Notes: generated by a model not told the origin, from the letters alone. A stretch of 48,778 nt of DNA from Pyrinomonadaceae bacterium (GCA_013003215.1 JABDKD010000077.1:1-48778), one strand, 5' to 3'. Shown: positions 17,665 to 27,197, counted from the stretch's first letter. Made by a program: numbers and translations.

Positions 17665-17831
17665 TCCATTTTTTGTATCTGATCGGATTTGCTGTTGCGC
17701 TCGCGGTTGTATTTGCGGCTTTCACAAAAGGAGACATTAACGCCAAGTTGAAATACGGCGTTAAATCATTTGCGCAATTCGTACTCATTAGTCTTCTTCT
17801 TGCCTGGATTTTCTATTTCATACCTTGGTAA
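17661..17831 (+). CDS. 56-aa two-helix membrane protein
   Basis: Small ORF with ATGA overlap to the preceding stop. Product begins MIHFLYLIGFAVALAVV, has a charged loop (TKGDINAKLKYGVK) and a second hydrophobic helix ending WIFYFIPW. The tight overlap, two clean membrane segments and placement 2 nt before recO support it as a real gene. No function recognised; its partner is probably the DUF6677-like protein. Confidence 0.7.
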   Translation: MIHFLYLIGFAVALAVVFAAFTKGDINAKLKYGVKSFAQFVLISLLLAWIFYFIPW

Positions 17832-17833
17832 TT

Positions 17834-18592
17834 ATGGGCTTTGTTGAGACAGAAGCGATAGTATTGCGAAAATACAACCTGTCTGATGCAGACAAGATTG
17901 TAGTTGTTTTGACTGAGAAAAGGGGTCTTGTCCGAGGCGTTGCGAATGGGGCGAAGCGGCTCAAGAGTAAGTTCGCGAGCAGTCTCGAGTTTTTTTCCCG
18001 CATCCATATTCATTATTTCGAAAAAGAAGAGCGTGAGCTTGTCTCGATTCGAAACACAGATCTTGTCGAATCGGTCTTCGGAAAGTTATCGAACCCGGAA
18101 TTTTATGACGCTTTCGCGGAGATTGCGGACTTGTTGATTCGGTTCACTCCACCGAATGAGCCCAATGAAAGACTCTATAACATGACAAAGCATTGCCTTA
18201 TGGCAGGTGCTTCGAATGAAAAATACGTAAAATCAGTGAAAGTCTATTTCGAGATATGGTTGTTAAAGCTGGGAGGCTTTCTTCCGGAATGGAACGAGTG
18301 TGCTGTTTGCAGTAGGAGTTTGACTGGCGATACGGCTACCGGAATGGGCCTTGATTTCCGGTTGATATGCTCAGACTGTGAACGTCCCAGAGTCCCTGTA
18401 AGTTATGTAATTCGAGATTGTTACAATTTTGCTCAGCGTACGGGGCCCAAGAAGTTTGCGAAACGTGTTGACGAAAGAGAAACAGACATCAGCGGTCTGG
18501 CTGGCGTGATAGCGAAGATAAGTGACGCTGTGCTGGAAAGAGCACCGACCGCGGCAGGTACGTATGACGGGCCCGAAATAGATGCGGCATAG
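17834..18592 (+). CDS. recO: DNA repair protein RecO
   Basis: Recombination mediator of the RecFOR pathway. 252 aa from ATG 17834 (a TTG three codons earlier is an alternative). N-terminal OB fold (ETEAIVLRKYNLSDADKIVVV...GLVRGVANGAKRLKSKF), helical C-domain and a zinc ribbon CAVC...CSDC near residues 156-180. Overlaps the fused lptF-lptG gene by 11 nt. Confidence 0.93.
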   Translation: MGFVETEAIVLRKYNLSDADKIVVVLTEKRGLVRGVANGAKRLKSKFASSLEFFSRIHIHYFEKEERELVSIRNTDLVESVFGKLSNPEFYDAFAEIADLLIRFTPPNEPNERLYNMTKHCLMAGASNEKYVKSVKVYFEIWLLKLGGFLPEWNECAVCSRSLTGDTATGMGLDFRLICSDCERPRVPVSYVIRDCYNFAQRTGPKKFAKRVDERETDISGLAGVIAKISDAVLERAPTAAGTYDGPEIDAA

Positions 18593-20888
18593 TTTTCTAC
18601 TATCCAAATACACGGTCATGGCAATCGTGCCATACTTTATTCTCGTTTGGCTTTTGTTAAGCGTGATTCTCTTTGTCCAGCAGGGAAGCAGATATTCCGA
18701 GCTCATTTTTGATACATCACTTCCAGACATCTTGATCTGGCAGCTTACCTTTGCGCTAATTCCGAGCGTACTGGCCTTCACAAGTCCTATCGCACTTTTA
18801 GTAGGAGTTATCATCGGGCTATCCCGTATGCAGGGAGACTCGGAGATGACCGCAATGAGGGCTGCCGGCGTTGGGAATCGTCAAATCATACTTCCGGTAG
18901 TGACTCTGGGACTACTGCTTTCAGTCTTTGCCCTTTTCGTGAATTTGGTGGGGGTTCCCGCAGCTGCACAGGTTGTTAGACAGGTTGCAATTAAGGCCGC
19001 CCTTTACAAATTGGAAAGCCCGGTCGACCCGGGAATCTTCAACACTGAGATCCAGGATCTGACAATTTTTGTTCGCGATGGGGATATTCAAAGCGGAAAA
19101 TGGAAGCGGATATTTATTTTACAGGGGAAGGGTGAAGGGCCGAAAGAGCCAGATTCAGGTGTGAACTCAACCGGTCAGTTTGCACCGCGTCTGATAACAG
19201 CCGGCGAAGGGTATCTCGCAACAAAAGGGGAGGATTCCGAGATAGTTCTTGAAAACGCGCAGATCGTCTCACTGGATGAAAGCCGACTCGAAAAGTTTGC
19301 GATCGAAACAGTGGATCGCCTCCGGATCCAAATTATGACGAAACGTGGAGAGTTGATCGAAAGGCTCTCAAAAAGCAGGGAGACTCCCGAGGAAATGGGA
19401 CTTCGCGAGCTGGGAGCTTACGCGGGAACAGTTGAAGGAACTGAACGCACGGAGGCTCTTCTACTTTGGCAACGCCGGATTGTACTTTCGATCACACCGT
19501 TGATCTTTTCGCTTTTAGGGGCAGCGCTCGTCTCGAAATTCAATAGAGGCGGGAGAGGATTCGGGATCGTTCTTGCATTAGGAAGCCTGGTTATCTATTA
19601 CCTGATGACGCTCTTGAGTGAGCAGCTTGCACGAACCGGGACGATTTCTGCCGCGGTATCAGCTGTGGCGCCGGTTATCATTAGCGTCGGCTTCATATTC
19701 TGGCTGTTTCGATCACGACGCGTGAATATCGGAGACCTTGGACTTACAAGGTTGCTTTCAAAGATATCTTCGGGACTTTCGAGAGTTGCGGGCGGGAATA
19801 CCGTCCTTGGCCGAATAGGGTCAGGGGGAACACTCGATAAGGACATAATCTATTCGATAGGGAAGAACTACTTGGTTGCACTAGGGTTCTTAATCCTTAT
19901 GTATGAGGTGTTTACAGCATTCGAACTATGGAAGTTCGCAGGCACTTTTGATGGTGGCGTAGCCCTCCTGTCGGCGTACCTCGTGTTTCTTATTCCATTC
20001 ATATACCTCCAGATCTCGCCATCTGCCCTAATGGTTGCGGCGATAGCAACGTATGTGATCAAGACGCGGCAAAACGAGGTGGTGACTTGGACTGCAGCGG
20101 GAAGGAGCGTATATCGAATTCTGATGCCTGCGTTTGCGGTCGCTTTATTCCTTGGGATGTCAAACCTCCTGATTCAGGAAACGATCGGTGTTTCTGCGAA
20201 CCGTTTGCAGGACCGTCTCAGGGATCAGATTCGCAGCAGGAATGAGATACTCGATCGCAGATCGGGTTCGTGGGTAGCCGGTCAGAACACGATCGTTTCC
20301 TTTGACAGGACCGGCGCGTCTGATAACGAAATCGAGGATGTGCGAATCTATCATTTCGATGAACAGTCGAGCTTGTTGAAGAGTGTATCCAAGGCGGAGA
20401 ACGGTTTTTGGAAAGGCAACAGGGTCGAGTTGAACGGAAATGCCCTGGCTTATTTCTGGAGTGAGGCCGGTAAAGTGGGGACCCGTCGTGCGCCACAACT
20501 CATTGAGATTGGAGCTGATCCCCTTAAGGCGACAATACGTAAACCGAGCCATCTGAGTATCGGCGAAACAAGAGAGAGGATCGAGTCAGTAGATTCTGAT
20601 GCGGGTTTCAGAAAATACACGGTTGCGTTACATAAGAAATACACCACGCCCTTCGTTCCACTCATAATCGTGCTACTGACGGCACCGTTTGCGCTTTCGA
20701 TTCATAGGCAGGGGAATGTTGTCACAATCGCTTATGCAGCTGGGCTTTGGCTGCTATTTATTGGGTCGAGGTCGGTTTTTGAACAAGTTGGAGTCAGTGG
20801 GTTGTTGAGTCCATGGATGGCCGTTTGGGGGCCACTAGTGATTATGGGATTAATCGGATTGGTGATGCTTTCGCGGGTCAGAACGTAA
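18582..20888 (+). CDS. Fused LptF-LptG lipopolysaccharide export permease
   Basis: 768 aa, twice the usual size. Two YjgP/YjgQ units in tandem: unit 1 has membrane helices near residues 12-33, 50-75 and 100-125, a periplasmic jellyroll (about 140-270) and helices at about 300-375. Unit 2 repeats the plan from about residue 425 (KNYLVALGFLILMYEVF, ISPSALMVAAIATY, IQETIG), jellyroll to about 680, then three helices. The LptF/G role is to pull LPS from the inner membrane with LptB2. A single chain could form the whole heterodimer-like permease. Start overlaps recO by 11 nt. No lptB/A/C nearby. Confidence 0.87.
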   Translation: MRHSFLLSKYTVMAIVPYFILVWLLLSVILFVQQGSRYSELIFDTSLPDILIWQLTFALIPSVLAFTSPIALLVGVIIGLSRMQGDSEMTAMRAAGVGNRQIILPVVTLGLLLSVFALFVNLVGVPAAAQVVRQVAIKAALYKLESPVDPGIFNTEIQDLTIFVRDGDIQSGKWKRIFILQGKGEGPKEPDSGVNSTGQFAPRLITAGEGYLATKGEDSEIVLENAQIVSLDESRLEKFAIETVDRLRIQIMTKRGELIERLSKSRETPEEMGLRELGAYAGTVEGTERTEALLLWQRRIVLSITPLIFSLLGAALVSKFNRGGRGFGIVLALGSLVIYYLMTLLSEQLARTGTISAAVSAVAPVIISVGFIFWLFRSRRVNIGDLGLTRLLSKISSGLSRVAGGNTVLGRIGSGGTLDKDIIYSIGKNYLVALGFLILMYEVFTAFELWKFAGTFDGGVALLSAYLVFLIPFIYLQISPSALMVAAIATYVIKTRQNEVVTWTAAGRSVYRILMPAFAVALFLGMSNLLIQETIGVSANRLQDRLRDQIRSRNEILDRRSGSWVAGQNTIVSFDRTGASDNEIEDVRIYHFDEQSSLLKSVSKAENGFWKGNRVELNGNALAYFWSEAGKVGTRRAPQLIEIGADPLKATIRKPSHLSIGETRERIESVDSDAGFRKYTVALHKKYTTPFVPLIIVLLTAPFALSIHRQGNVVTIAYAAGLWLLFIGSRSVFEQVGVSGLLSPWMAVWGPLVIMGLIGLVMLSRVRT

Positions 20889-20920
20889 AAATCCCCCAAG
20901 CCGTATAGCCAGGGGGATTT
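20889..20920. terminator. Terminator between lptF-lptG fusion and the tail-collar gene
   Basis: Nine-bp stem AAATCCCCC (20889-20897) with GGGGGATTT (20912-20920). The T-run is better in the minus direction, so it mainly ends the tail-collar transcript arriving from the right, possibly both. Confidence 0.7.
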
Positions 20921-20930
20921 GCAGTTCAGA

Positions 20931-21446
20931 TTAATTTCTCGAGGGAAACGCTCCGACGAGGGCGATGCACCAATTGATAGTCAAATAGGGCTGCATGTTG
21001 TTGTGAGATTGCCCTCCACCATTGTTTCCAATTGTATTGCCTTTCAAGACAGCGTCAGGCGCGGCGTGATCTGAGTAGATCGTTGGGCTAGGCGTCGCAA
21101 TGAGGTTTCCGCCAGGTTTGTTGGCGTTTGGTTCTTCAGCAACGACATTCGCACTGTGATTATGCGAAGGAATCTGCTGGATATTTAGAGTCTCTCTTTC
21201 TGTTCCTCCCTTGCTTCCAATCGGATGCGAGGATAGTCCAGGGCCGGTTCCAAATCCGAACGACACACGACCACGGAGATCCGGAAGCGCAAATGTCGAT
21301 CGCCCATCTCCACCATACGTGGTTCCAAGGAGCGAAAAAAGCGCGGAGTTCTGAGAAATAGGTAGAAGCTGTCCGTTACAAAACGCCCATCCTCTCGGGG
21401 CGAAGTTAAAACCAAATGCTTGAATTTGTCCGAGAAACGGTTCCAT
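20931..21446 (-). CDS. Tail-collar domain protein (microcystin-dependent protein/MdpB-like)
   Basis: 171 aa, small compact protein. N-terminal phage tail-collar domain: GQIQAFGFNFAPRGWAFCNGQLLPISQNSALFSLLGTTYGGDGRSTFALPDLRGRV split over residues 6-62. Then the Gly/Ser segment with IPSHNHS and the closing MQPYLTINWCIAL. Such chromosomal proteins occur away from prophages; their role is unclear. AAGGAG 8 nt before the ATG. No other phage genes are present, and two DUF6916-like genes lie alongside. Confidence 0.9.
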   Translation of the reverse strand: MEPFLGQIQAFGFNFAPRGWAFCNGQLLPISQNSALFSLLGTTYGGDGRSTFALPDLRGRVSFGFGTGPGLSSHPIGSKGGTERETLNIQQIPSHNHSANVVAEEPNANKPGGNLIATPSPTIYSDHAAPDAVLKGNTIGNNGGGQSHNNMQPYLTINWCIALVGAFPSRN

Positions 21447-21696
21447 GAGTATTCTCCTTTTAGAGGCTACGCTCGGGGGTAAAATTTCTGCCGATGTTTA
21501 GAAGCGAAACCCGGGTAACCAGATTACGGTGTTTAAAAAAAGAGCAATTCGTACGCAATTTCGAATGTGATTAAAATGATAAAGCGGAATCGTGGATATC
21601 ACAAACATCCTTATTGACTTTGCCCGCACATCAACAATAGACTTGTTCTGTAAGCAGCATCCTTTCCCAATTTAACCAACCTGGAGTTCTTTCAAA

Positions 21697-22110
21697 ATGA
21701 CTACTAGAAGACAGTTTCTTGGTACCGGTATTTCCGCAGCAGTCGCGGGTTTTTTTCTTCGTGTGGACGTAATGGGCATTCCCTTATTCAAATCACTTAG
21801 AGATAACCAATTCACCTCGAAGATGCGGTCTCTAATTGGGGAACGTTTTTTCGTAACTTCCTCTGATGGCGGGATTCAAAGAGAAATCAAACTGGTCGAG
21901 GTTAGAGTTATCGAACATCCCCATGACAAGGAACTCGGTATTAAACGCGAGTGTGTCTCATTGCTCTTCGAAGGAAAGCAGACCGAGGGGTTGAAGCAGG
22001 GAACTTATCGTTTTAATAACTGGAGATTTGGAGAAGAAAGTTTCTTTTTGGTCCCGGTGACATCTGAGCAGGGGCTATTTGAAGTGACTGTAAACAAACT
22101 GGTTGTCTAG
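21697..22110 (+). CDS. Tat-exported DUF6916-like protein
   Basis: 137 aa. Twin-arginine signal TTRRQFLGTGISAAVAGFF at the N-terminus, so probably exported folded. The mature part (GERFFVTSSDGG, EIKLVEV, VSLLFEGKQTE, QGTYRFNN, ESFFLVPV) matches the beta-rich DUF6916 pattern, as does the facing gene 22107-22403. Divergent from the tail-collar gene and sharing its stop-codon bases with the convergent paralog. Function unknown; adjacency suggests action with the tail-collar protein. Confidence 0.65.
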   Translation: MTTRRQFLGTGISAAVAGFFLRVDVMGIPLFKSLRDNQFTSKMRSLIGERFFVTSSDGGIQREIKLVEVRVIEHPHDKELGIKRECVSLLFEGKQTEGLKQGTYRFNNWRFGEESFFLVPVTSEQGLFEVTVNKLVV

Positions 22111-22403
22111 TTCAGAAGCGTGAAAAAAGCCTCCAGTTTTAGTCCTGCTCCGTCCCTTTCAAACGGCGAAAGATGCAATTCGATGACACCGAACTCTTCA
22201 CTGTCCATTTCGTAGATTCTCGATTCTTCGGGCATATCGGCAGGACCCAAAAATACAACTGAAAACTCTGCGTGTTTTACCTCTTCTCTCAATGCGGTAA
22301 CTTCTTTGAGGGTAAGTGATAACTCCGCTCCTGAACTTGATTTAGTACGAAAAACTGCTCCAACCGCATCAGCGAATTGGTCTCTGGTCGGTAACTCTTT
22401 CAT
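22107..22403 (-). CDS. DUF6916-like protein, cytoplasmic paralog
   Basis: 98 aa from ATG 22403. DAVGAVFRT, ELSLTLKEVTAL, EFSVVFLGPADMP, RIYEMDSEEFGVIELHLSPF and a closing LEAFFTLLN follow the same layout as the Tat-exported neighbour but with no signal sequence. Its stop overlaps the neighbour's stop in the palindrome CTAG (22107-22110). No Shine-Dalgarno: the T-run of the ahcY terminator abuts the start codon, so expression may rely on read-through from ahcY. A TTG eight codons upstream is an alternative start. Confidence 0.55.
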   Translation of the reverse strand: MKELPTRDQFADAVGAVFRTKSSSGAELSLTLKEVTALREEVKHAEFSVVFLGPADMPEESRIYEMDSEEFGVIELHLSPFERDGAGLKLEAFFTLLN

Positions 22404-22410
22404 AAATAAA

Positions 22411-22446
22411 AAAGAGCGAAGGGGCAAACGCTGCCGCTTCGCTCTT
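22411..22446 (-). terminator. Rho-independent terminator of ahcY
   Basis: Ten-bp stem AAGAGCGAAG (22412-22421) with CTTCGCTCTT (22437-22446), loop 15 nt. On the minus strand a T-run follows (complement of 22408-22413). It lies 18 nt past the ahcY stop. Confidence 0.85.
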
Positions 22447-22464
22447 CAGATTGATTAGTTGAAC

Positions 22465-23748
<1,284 letters not shown>

Positions 23749-23797
23749 TTAAATGTCCTTATAAGAGAAATGGGGCCCGTTGACCCCTGTAAATGTA

Positions 23798-24958
23798 TTA
23801 GTTTCCGGAAGCGACTGAGTTTGAAGCTGTATTCTTGAGCGCTTCGGCTTTGTCAGTCTGTTCCCAGGAGAAATCGTTGCGTCCGAAATGCCCGTAAGCA
23901 GCAGTATTCCTGTAGATAGGCTTCCTGAGATCGAGCATCTCGATAATTCCTTTTGGTGTCAGCTCGAAATTGTCACGAACGATCGCGGAAAGTGCTTCTT
24001 CGTCAACTTTGCCGGTACCGTGTGTGTCGATTAGAACCGAAACCGGGTCTGCTACACCTATTGCGTAAGCCAACTGAACCGTACACTTGTCGGCGAGCTC
24101 AGCAGCGACGATATTCTTGGCGATATAACGCGCCATGTACGCTGCCGACCGGTCTACTTTTGTGGGGTCTTTGCCTGAAAAAGCCCCGCCGCCGTGCGGT
24201 GCATAGCCGCCGTATGTATCGACGATGATCTTTCGCCCAGTAAGTCCGGCGTCACCCATTGGGCCGCCTACAACAAAACGGCCTGTCGGATTGATGTGGT
24301 ATTTCGTATTCTCGTCGAGTAGCTCCGCAGGAATAACCGGCTTGATCACTTTCTCCATAACCTCAGACCGCAGTTGCTCATTGGTTACTTCGTCCGAATG
24401 CTGCGAAGAGATTACCACTGCTTCAACGCGTGCCGGCTTGCCGTCCTTATACTCAATCGAAACCTGAGATTTACCGTCAGGGCGCAAATAGGGAAGTTCG
24501 CCGTTCTTTCGGACTTCTGAGAGCTTCAATGTAAGCTCGTGCGCCATCTGGATCGGCATTGGCATCAATTCCGGTGTTTCATTACATGCGAAACCGAACA
24601 TCAGCCCTTGATCACCGGCGCCGCCTGTATCCACCCCTTGCGCAATGTCGGGCGATTGCGTTCCGAGTGCATTGAGAACACTCATCGTGTTGCAATCGTA
24701 CCCAAAACCCGCATCGTTATAGCCGATCTCGTTAATCGTATTCCTGATTATCTCCTGGAAATCGATCGTCGCGGTCGTTGTGATCTCACCTGCGACGACC
24801 GCTAGTCCTGTCGTTACAAGGGTTTCACATGCCACGCGGCCGGTAGGATCCTGCTCGAGGATCGCATCCAGTATTGCATCTGAAACCTGATCGGAAATCT
24901 TGTCGGGGTGGCCTTCGGTGACCGATTCCGACGTAAATAAAAAGTTTGAATTACTCAA
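23798..24958 (-). CDS. metK: S-adenosylmethionine synthetase
   Basis: Makes SAM from methionine and ATP. 386 aa from a TTG start with AGGAG 9 nt upstream; the frame runs 40 codons further up but that part lies in the structured leader and has no family match. [16 protein letters not shown] at the N-terminus, [10 protein letters not shown], and [16 protein letters not shown] are diagnostic. Paired with ahcY. A strong promoter sits about 200 nt upstream, leaving a long leader. Confidence 0.96.
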   Translation of the reverse strand: MSNSNFLFTSESVTEGHPDKISDQVSDAILDAILEQDPTGRVACETLVTTGLAVVAGEITTTATIDFQEIIRNTINEIGYNDAGFGYDCNTMSVLNALGTQSPDIAQGVDTGGAGDQGLMFGFACNETPELMPMPIQMAHELTLKLSEVRKNGELPYLRPDGKSQVSIEYKDGKPARVEAVVISSQHSDEVTNEQLRSEVMEKVIKPVIPAELLDENTKYHINPTGRFVVGGPMGDAGLTGRKIIVDTYGGYAPHGGGAFSGKDPTKVDRSAAYMARYIAKNIVAAELADKCTVQLAYAIGVADPVSVLIDTHGTGKVDEEALSAIVRDNFELTPKGIIEMLDLRKPIYRNTAAYGHFGRNDFSWEQTDKAEALKNTASNSVASGN

Positions 24959-24996
24959 TTGTCTTCGCTCCTTTGCAACCTTCTTAAACGGTCTAA

Positions 24997-25069
24997 AATC
25001 TTGGATAAGTACAAAGCGATAAGTGTATCGGGATTGCGCACTTGAGTCAAAGGGAATTCGTGCGTTTTT
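24997..25069 (+). repeat. Diverged direct repeat flanking the photolyase island, left copy
   Basis: Aligns without gaps to 30962-31034, about 50 of 73 positions identical and 44 of the first 57. Shared blocks include AATCTTGGATA, AGCGA, TGTAT and GAGTCAAAGG. It is part of the metK leader on the other strand. Confidence 0.65.
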
Positions 25070-25151
25070 CGAGTGCACAACCGGTCACCAATATCCCGAT
25101 TTCACCCAAGATTATCAGTGGATTACAAATACCCCACTCACCTTTTGAGTG
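24997..25151 (-). ncRNA. Structured 5' leader of metK (candidate cis-regulatory RNA)
   Basis: On the metK transcript: a 6-bp hairpin (25146-25151 with 25135-25140). Then a nested stack: AATCTTGG/CCAAGATT (25106-25113 with 24997-25004), ATCGGGAT/ATCCCGAT (25093-25100 with 25027-25034), TTGTGCACT/AGTGCGCAA (25072-25080 with 25034-25042, one G-U pair). A 29-nt apical loop and a 12-nt bulge remain. The Shine-Dalgarno of metK follows about 20 nt after. I do not see the consensus of a known SAM riboswitch class. Confidence 0.5.
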
Positions 25152-25160
25152 CCGCCAGTC

Positions 25161-25189
25161 ATTATAGTGCCGCAAGAAGCAAATGCTAA
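25161..25189 (-). promoter_or_regulatory. Promoter of metK (and probably ahcY)
   Basis: Minus-strand TTAGCA (25184-25189), 17-nt spacer, perfect TATAAT (25161-25166). Predicted start about 25154, giving a leader near 195 nt. Best promoter in the window. Confidence 0.65.
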
Positions 25190-25248
25190 GCGACTTTGAA
25201 TCTAAACAGACAGCTGAAACGAAATAATGGTTAGCTAGTGCAAACCTT

Positions 25249-26406
25249 ATGAAGAATTTACTTTTTGACAACTTTCCGTTAGTTCGGGCTTCCGCTCAAC
25301 TCGAATTTACAACTTCCTACAAGGCACTACTCAACAAGATCGACAAGTTCGAAGTCGAGAAATATGCAGCAACGCGAAACTTCGTAGGCGGGGCGGTTAG
25401 CCGTCTGTCACCTTACATTTCACGGGGTGTCATTTCTCCAAAGCTGATTCTTTCGCGACTGAATGATCGAGGCATTAATCCATTAAGAATCACGAAATTC
25501 GTACAGGAATTGGCATGGAGGGAACATTGGCAGAGAGTTCTTCTAAACGAAGGGGAACGGGTTAATTCAGACCTGCGACGCGATCAGGCCCTGGTTGAAT
25601 CCAGGAAAATGCCGGCAGCCGTTATACGGGCACAAACCGGCATTCACTCAATTGACTCGGGTATCAAGGAACTATACACCACGGGCTACATGCACAATCA
25701 TGTGCGAATGTATGTAGCTTCAGTGGCATCGAACATTGCAAGATGTCACTGGAAAATTCCGGCACGATGGATGTACTTTCATCTGCTGGACGGCGACTGG
25801 GCCAGCAACACGCTTAACTGGCAATGGGTTGCAGGCACAATCAGTTCTAAGAGGTACTTTGCAAACCAGCAAAATATTAATCGATTCACGGGGACCGAAC
25901 AGTCCGGCACATTCCTCGATTTTGGTTACAAAGACATCGCCTCACAACCTGTTCCTAAACTACTAGAAAAGAAAGAACTGCCCGTTTTAGATACCGATTT
26001 GCCCGAGAGAAAGCCAATCGAATTTGAATCCGGAATCCCGACTGTTTTATACAACACCTATAGCCTCGACCCAAATTTCAAAGCGGGAATTACGGCTAAT
26101 CGGGTTCTCCTGCTCGAACCATCTCACTTCAAACGTTTTGCTGTTTCGGAGACGGTCTTGAAGTTTTGTCTTGAATTGGCCGGGAACATCGAGGATATCC
26201 AGGTATATGTCGGCGAGTTTGAAGATTTTGTTAGTGAGTTCAAACCCATAGAGGTTCATTTCAAAGATCATCCGTTGTTTGATCATTACGAAGGAACCCC
26301 TGCGCAACGCGATTGGGTTTTTGATGTGGAGGGTTACCAAAAAAACTTCTACGGTTTTTGGAAACAGTGTGAGCGACAATTGCCAAGGCTCTCCGAGGAA
26401 TTGTGA
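25249..26406 (+). CDS. Photolyase FAD-binding-domain protein lacking the N-terminal antenna domain
   Basis: 385 aa. The catalytic FAD-binding half of the cryptochrome/photolyase family comes first: SRLSPYISRGVISPK (residues 51-65), ELAWREHWQRVL, TGYMHNHVRMYVAS (145-158), DGDWASNTLNWQWVAGT and RYFANQQNINRF. The usual N-terminal alpha/beta antenna domain is missing. Instead residues about 260-385 form a C-terminal domain (NRVLLLEPSHF, SETVLKFCLELAGNI, IQVYVGEFEDFV, GYQKNFYGFWKQCE) that looks like an alternating strand-helix fold. Probably light-dependent repair of UV photoproducts. Divergent from metK and followed after 3 nt by a flavin reductase, so first gene of the light island. Confidence 0.82.
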   Translation: MKNLLFDNFPLVRASAQLEFTTSYKALLNKIDKFEVEKYAATRNFVGGAVSRLSPYISRGVISPKLILSRLNDRGINPLRITKFVQELAWREHWQRVLLNEGERVNSDLRRDQALVESRKMPAAVIRAQTGIHSIDSGIKELYTTGYMHNHVRMYVASVASNIARCHWKIPARWMYFHLLDGDWASNTLNWQWVAGTISSKRYFANQQNINRFTGTEQSGTFLDFGYKDIASQPVPKLLEKKELPVLDTDLPERKPIEFESGIPTVLYNTYSLDPNFKAGITANRVLLLEPSHFKRFAVSETVLKFCLELAGNIEDIQVYVGEFEDFVSEFKPIEVHFKDHPLFDHYEGTPAQRDWVFDVEGYQKNFYGFWKQCERQLPRLSEEL

Positions 26407-26409
26407 AAT

Positions 26410-27060
26410 ATGATTATAAGAAAGAGCGAATTGAAATCTTTGGACAGGATAAAAAGGCTGAACATCGTAAATTCGATATCCGGCGTTAAGCCTGCGAACA
26501 TAATCGGTTCTACTTCTTCCGCAGGGGTAACGAATGCGGCGATCTTTAGCTCCGTAGTCCATCTCGGAAGCAACCCTGCTCTGATCGGCATGATCGGCCG
26601 GCCTTCGGGCGGACACCGGAGGGACACAATCGAAAATTTAAGGGAGACCGGCATTTATTCCATCAATCACGTGAATCCAGAAATCGTTTCACGGGCACAT
26701 GCGACATCAGCGAAATTGCCAAAGGACGCAAGTGAATTTAAAAGATGCGGTCTGACTGAAGAGTTTATAGACGGATTTGAAGCGCCCTTTGTGGCTGAGA
26801 GCCGTGTGAAGATAGGTTTGCGGCTTGTCGAGGAGATCCCGATTAAAATTAACGAAACAACCTTAATTATCGGCGAAATCGAGTTGATCAAGTTTGCCAA
26901 TGGACTGATAGACATAGAAAACGGGGTTCTCGATCTAGAGCAATCCAGCGGAGTTGGGATTTCCGGTCTCGATACGTACTACTCAATGTCAAGATTGGAA
27001 TCTTTTCCTTACGCACGGGAGGAAAACATCGATCAAATTATTTACGGGCCTTCAAAATGA
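26410..27060 (+). CDS. Flavin reductase-like FMN-binding protein, copy 1
   Basis: 216 aa, split-barrel flavin reductase family: KPANIIGSTSS near residue 28, AIFSSVVHLGSNPALIGMIGRP, then RRDTIENLRETGIYSINHV and RAHATSAKL. Could supply reduced flavin to the neighbouring photolyases, which need FADH-. Three nt after the photolyase, ATGA overlap into the DUF2256 gene. Clear paralog of 30253-30900, sharing LNIVNSI/VNIVNSI, FSSVVHLGS and PYAR motifs in the same order. Confidence 0.88.
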   Translation: MIIRKSELKSLDRIKRLNIVNSISGVKPANIIGSTSSAGVTNAAIFSSVVHLGSNPALIGMIGRPSGGHRRDTIENLRETGIYSINHVNPEIVSRAHATSAKLPKDASEFKRCGLTEEFIDGFEAPFVAESRVKIGLRLVEEIPIKINETTLIIGEIELIKFANGLIDIENGVLDLEQSSGVGISGLDTYYSMSRLESFPYAREENIDQIIYGPSK

Positions 27061-27197
27061 AGAACTTACCTTCCAAAATATGCGTCACCTGCAAGCGCAC
27101 CTTTGACTGGCGGCGCAAATGGGCTCGGGATTGGCCAAGCGTCAAGTATTGCAGCGAAAGATGCAGGCGAGAAAGGAGGAAGAGAAAGGCAAAATGA
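27057..27197 (+). CDS. DUF2256 zinc-ribbon-like small protein
   Basis: 46 aa. The arrangement ICVTCKRTF, WRRKWARDW and YCSERCRRE, with two C-x2/3-C pairs and an Arg/Lys-rich tail, is the DUF2256 pattern. This small family is repeatedly found next to cryptochrome/photolyase genes. ATGA overlaps on both sides (flavin reductase before, photolyase after), which decides both starts. Probably binds zinc; function unproven. Confidence 0.88.
   Translation: MKNLPSKICVTCKRTFDWRRKWARDWPSVKYCSERCRRERRKRKAK

Noticed and set aside
20931-22403. Prophage remnant because of the tail-collar domain
   Set aside because: No other phage genes, integrase or attachment sites are present; flanking genes are housekeeping.
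24959-25154. Known SAM riboswitch classes upstream of metK
   Set aside because: I could not find the conserved core of the SAM-I, SAM-II, SAM-III or SAM-IV types by eye; the structure is reported as an unclassified leader instead.
26667-26684. TCACGTGA core resembling a parS site
   Set aside because: Only about 11 of 16 consensus positions fit and it lies inside the flavin reductase coding sequence. No other candidate near parAB.
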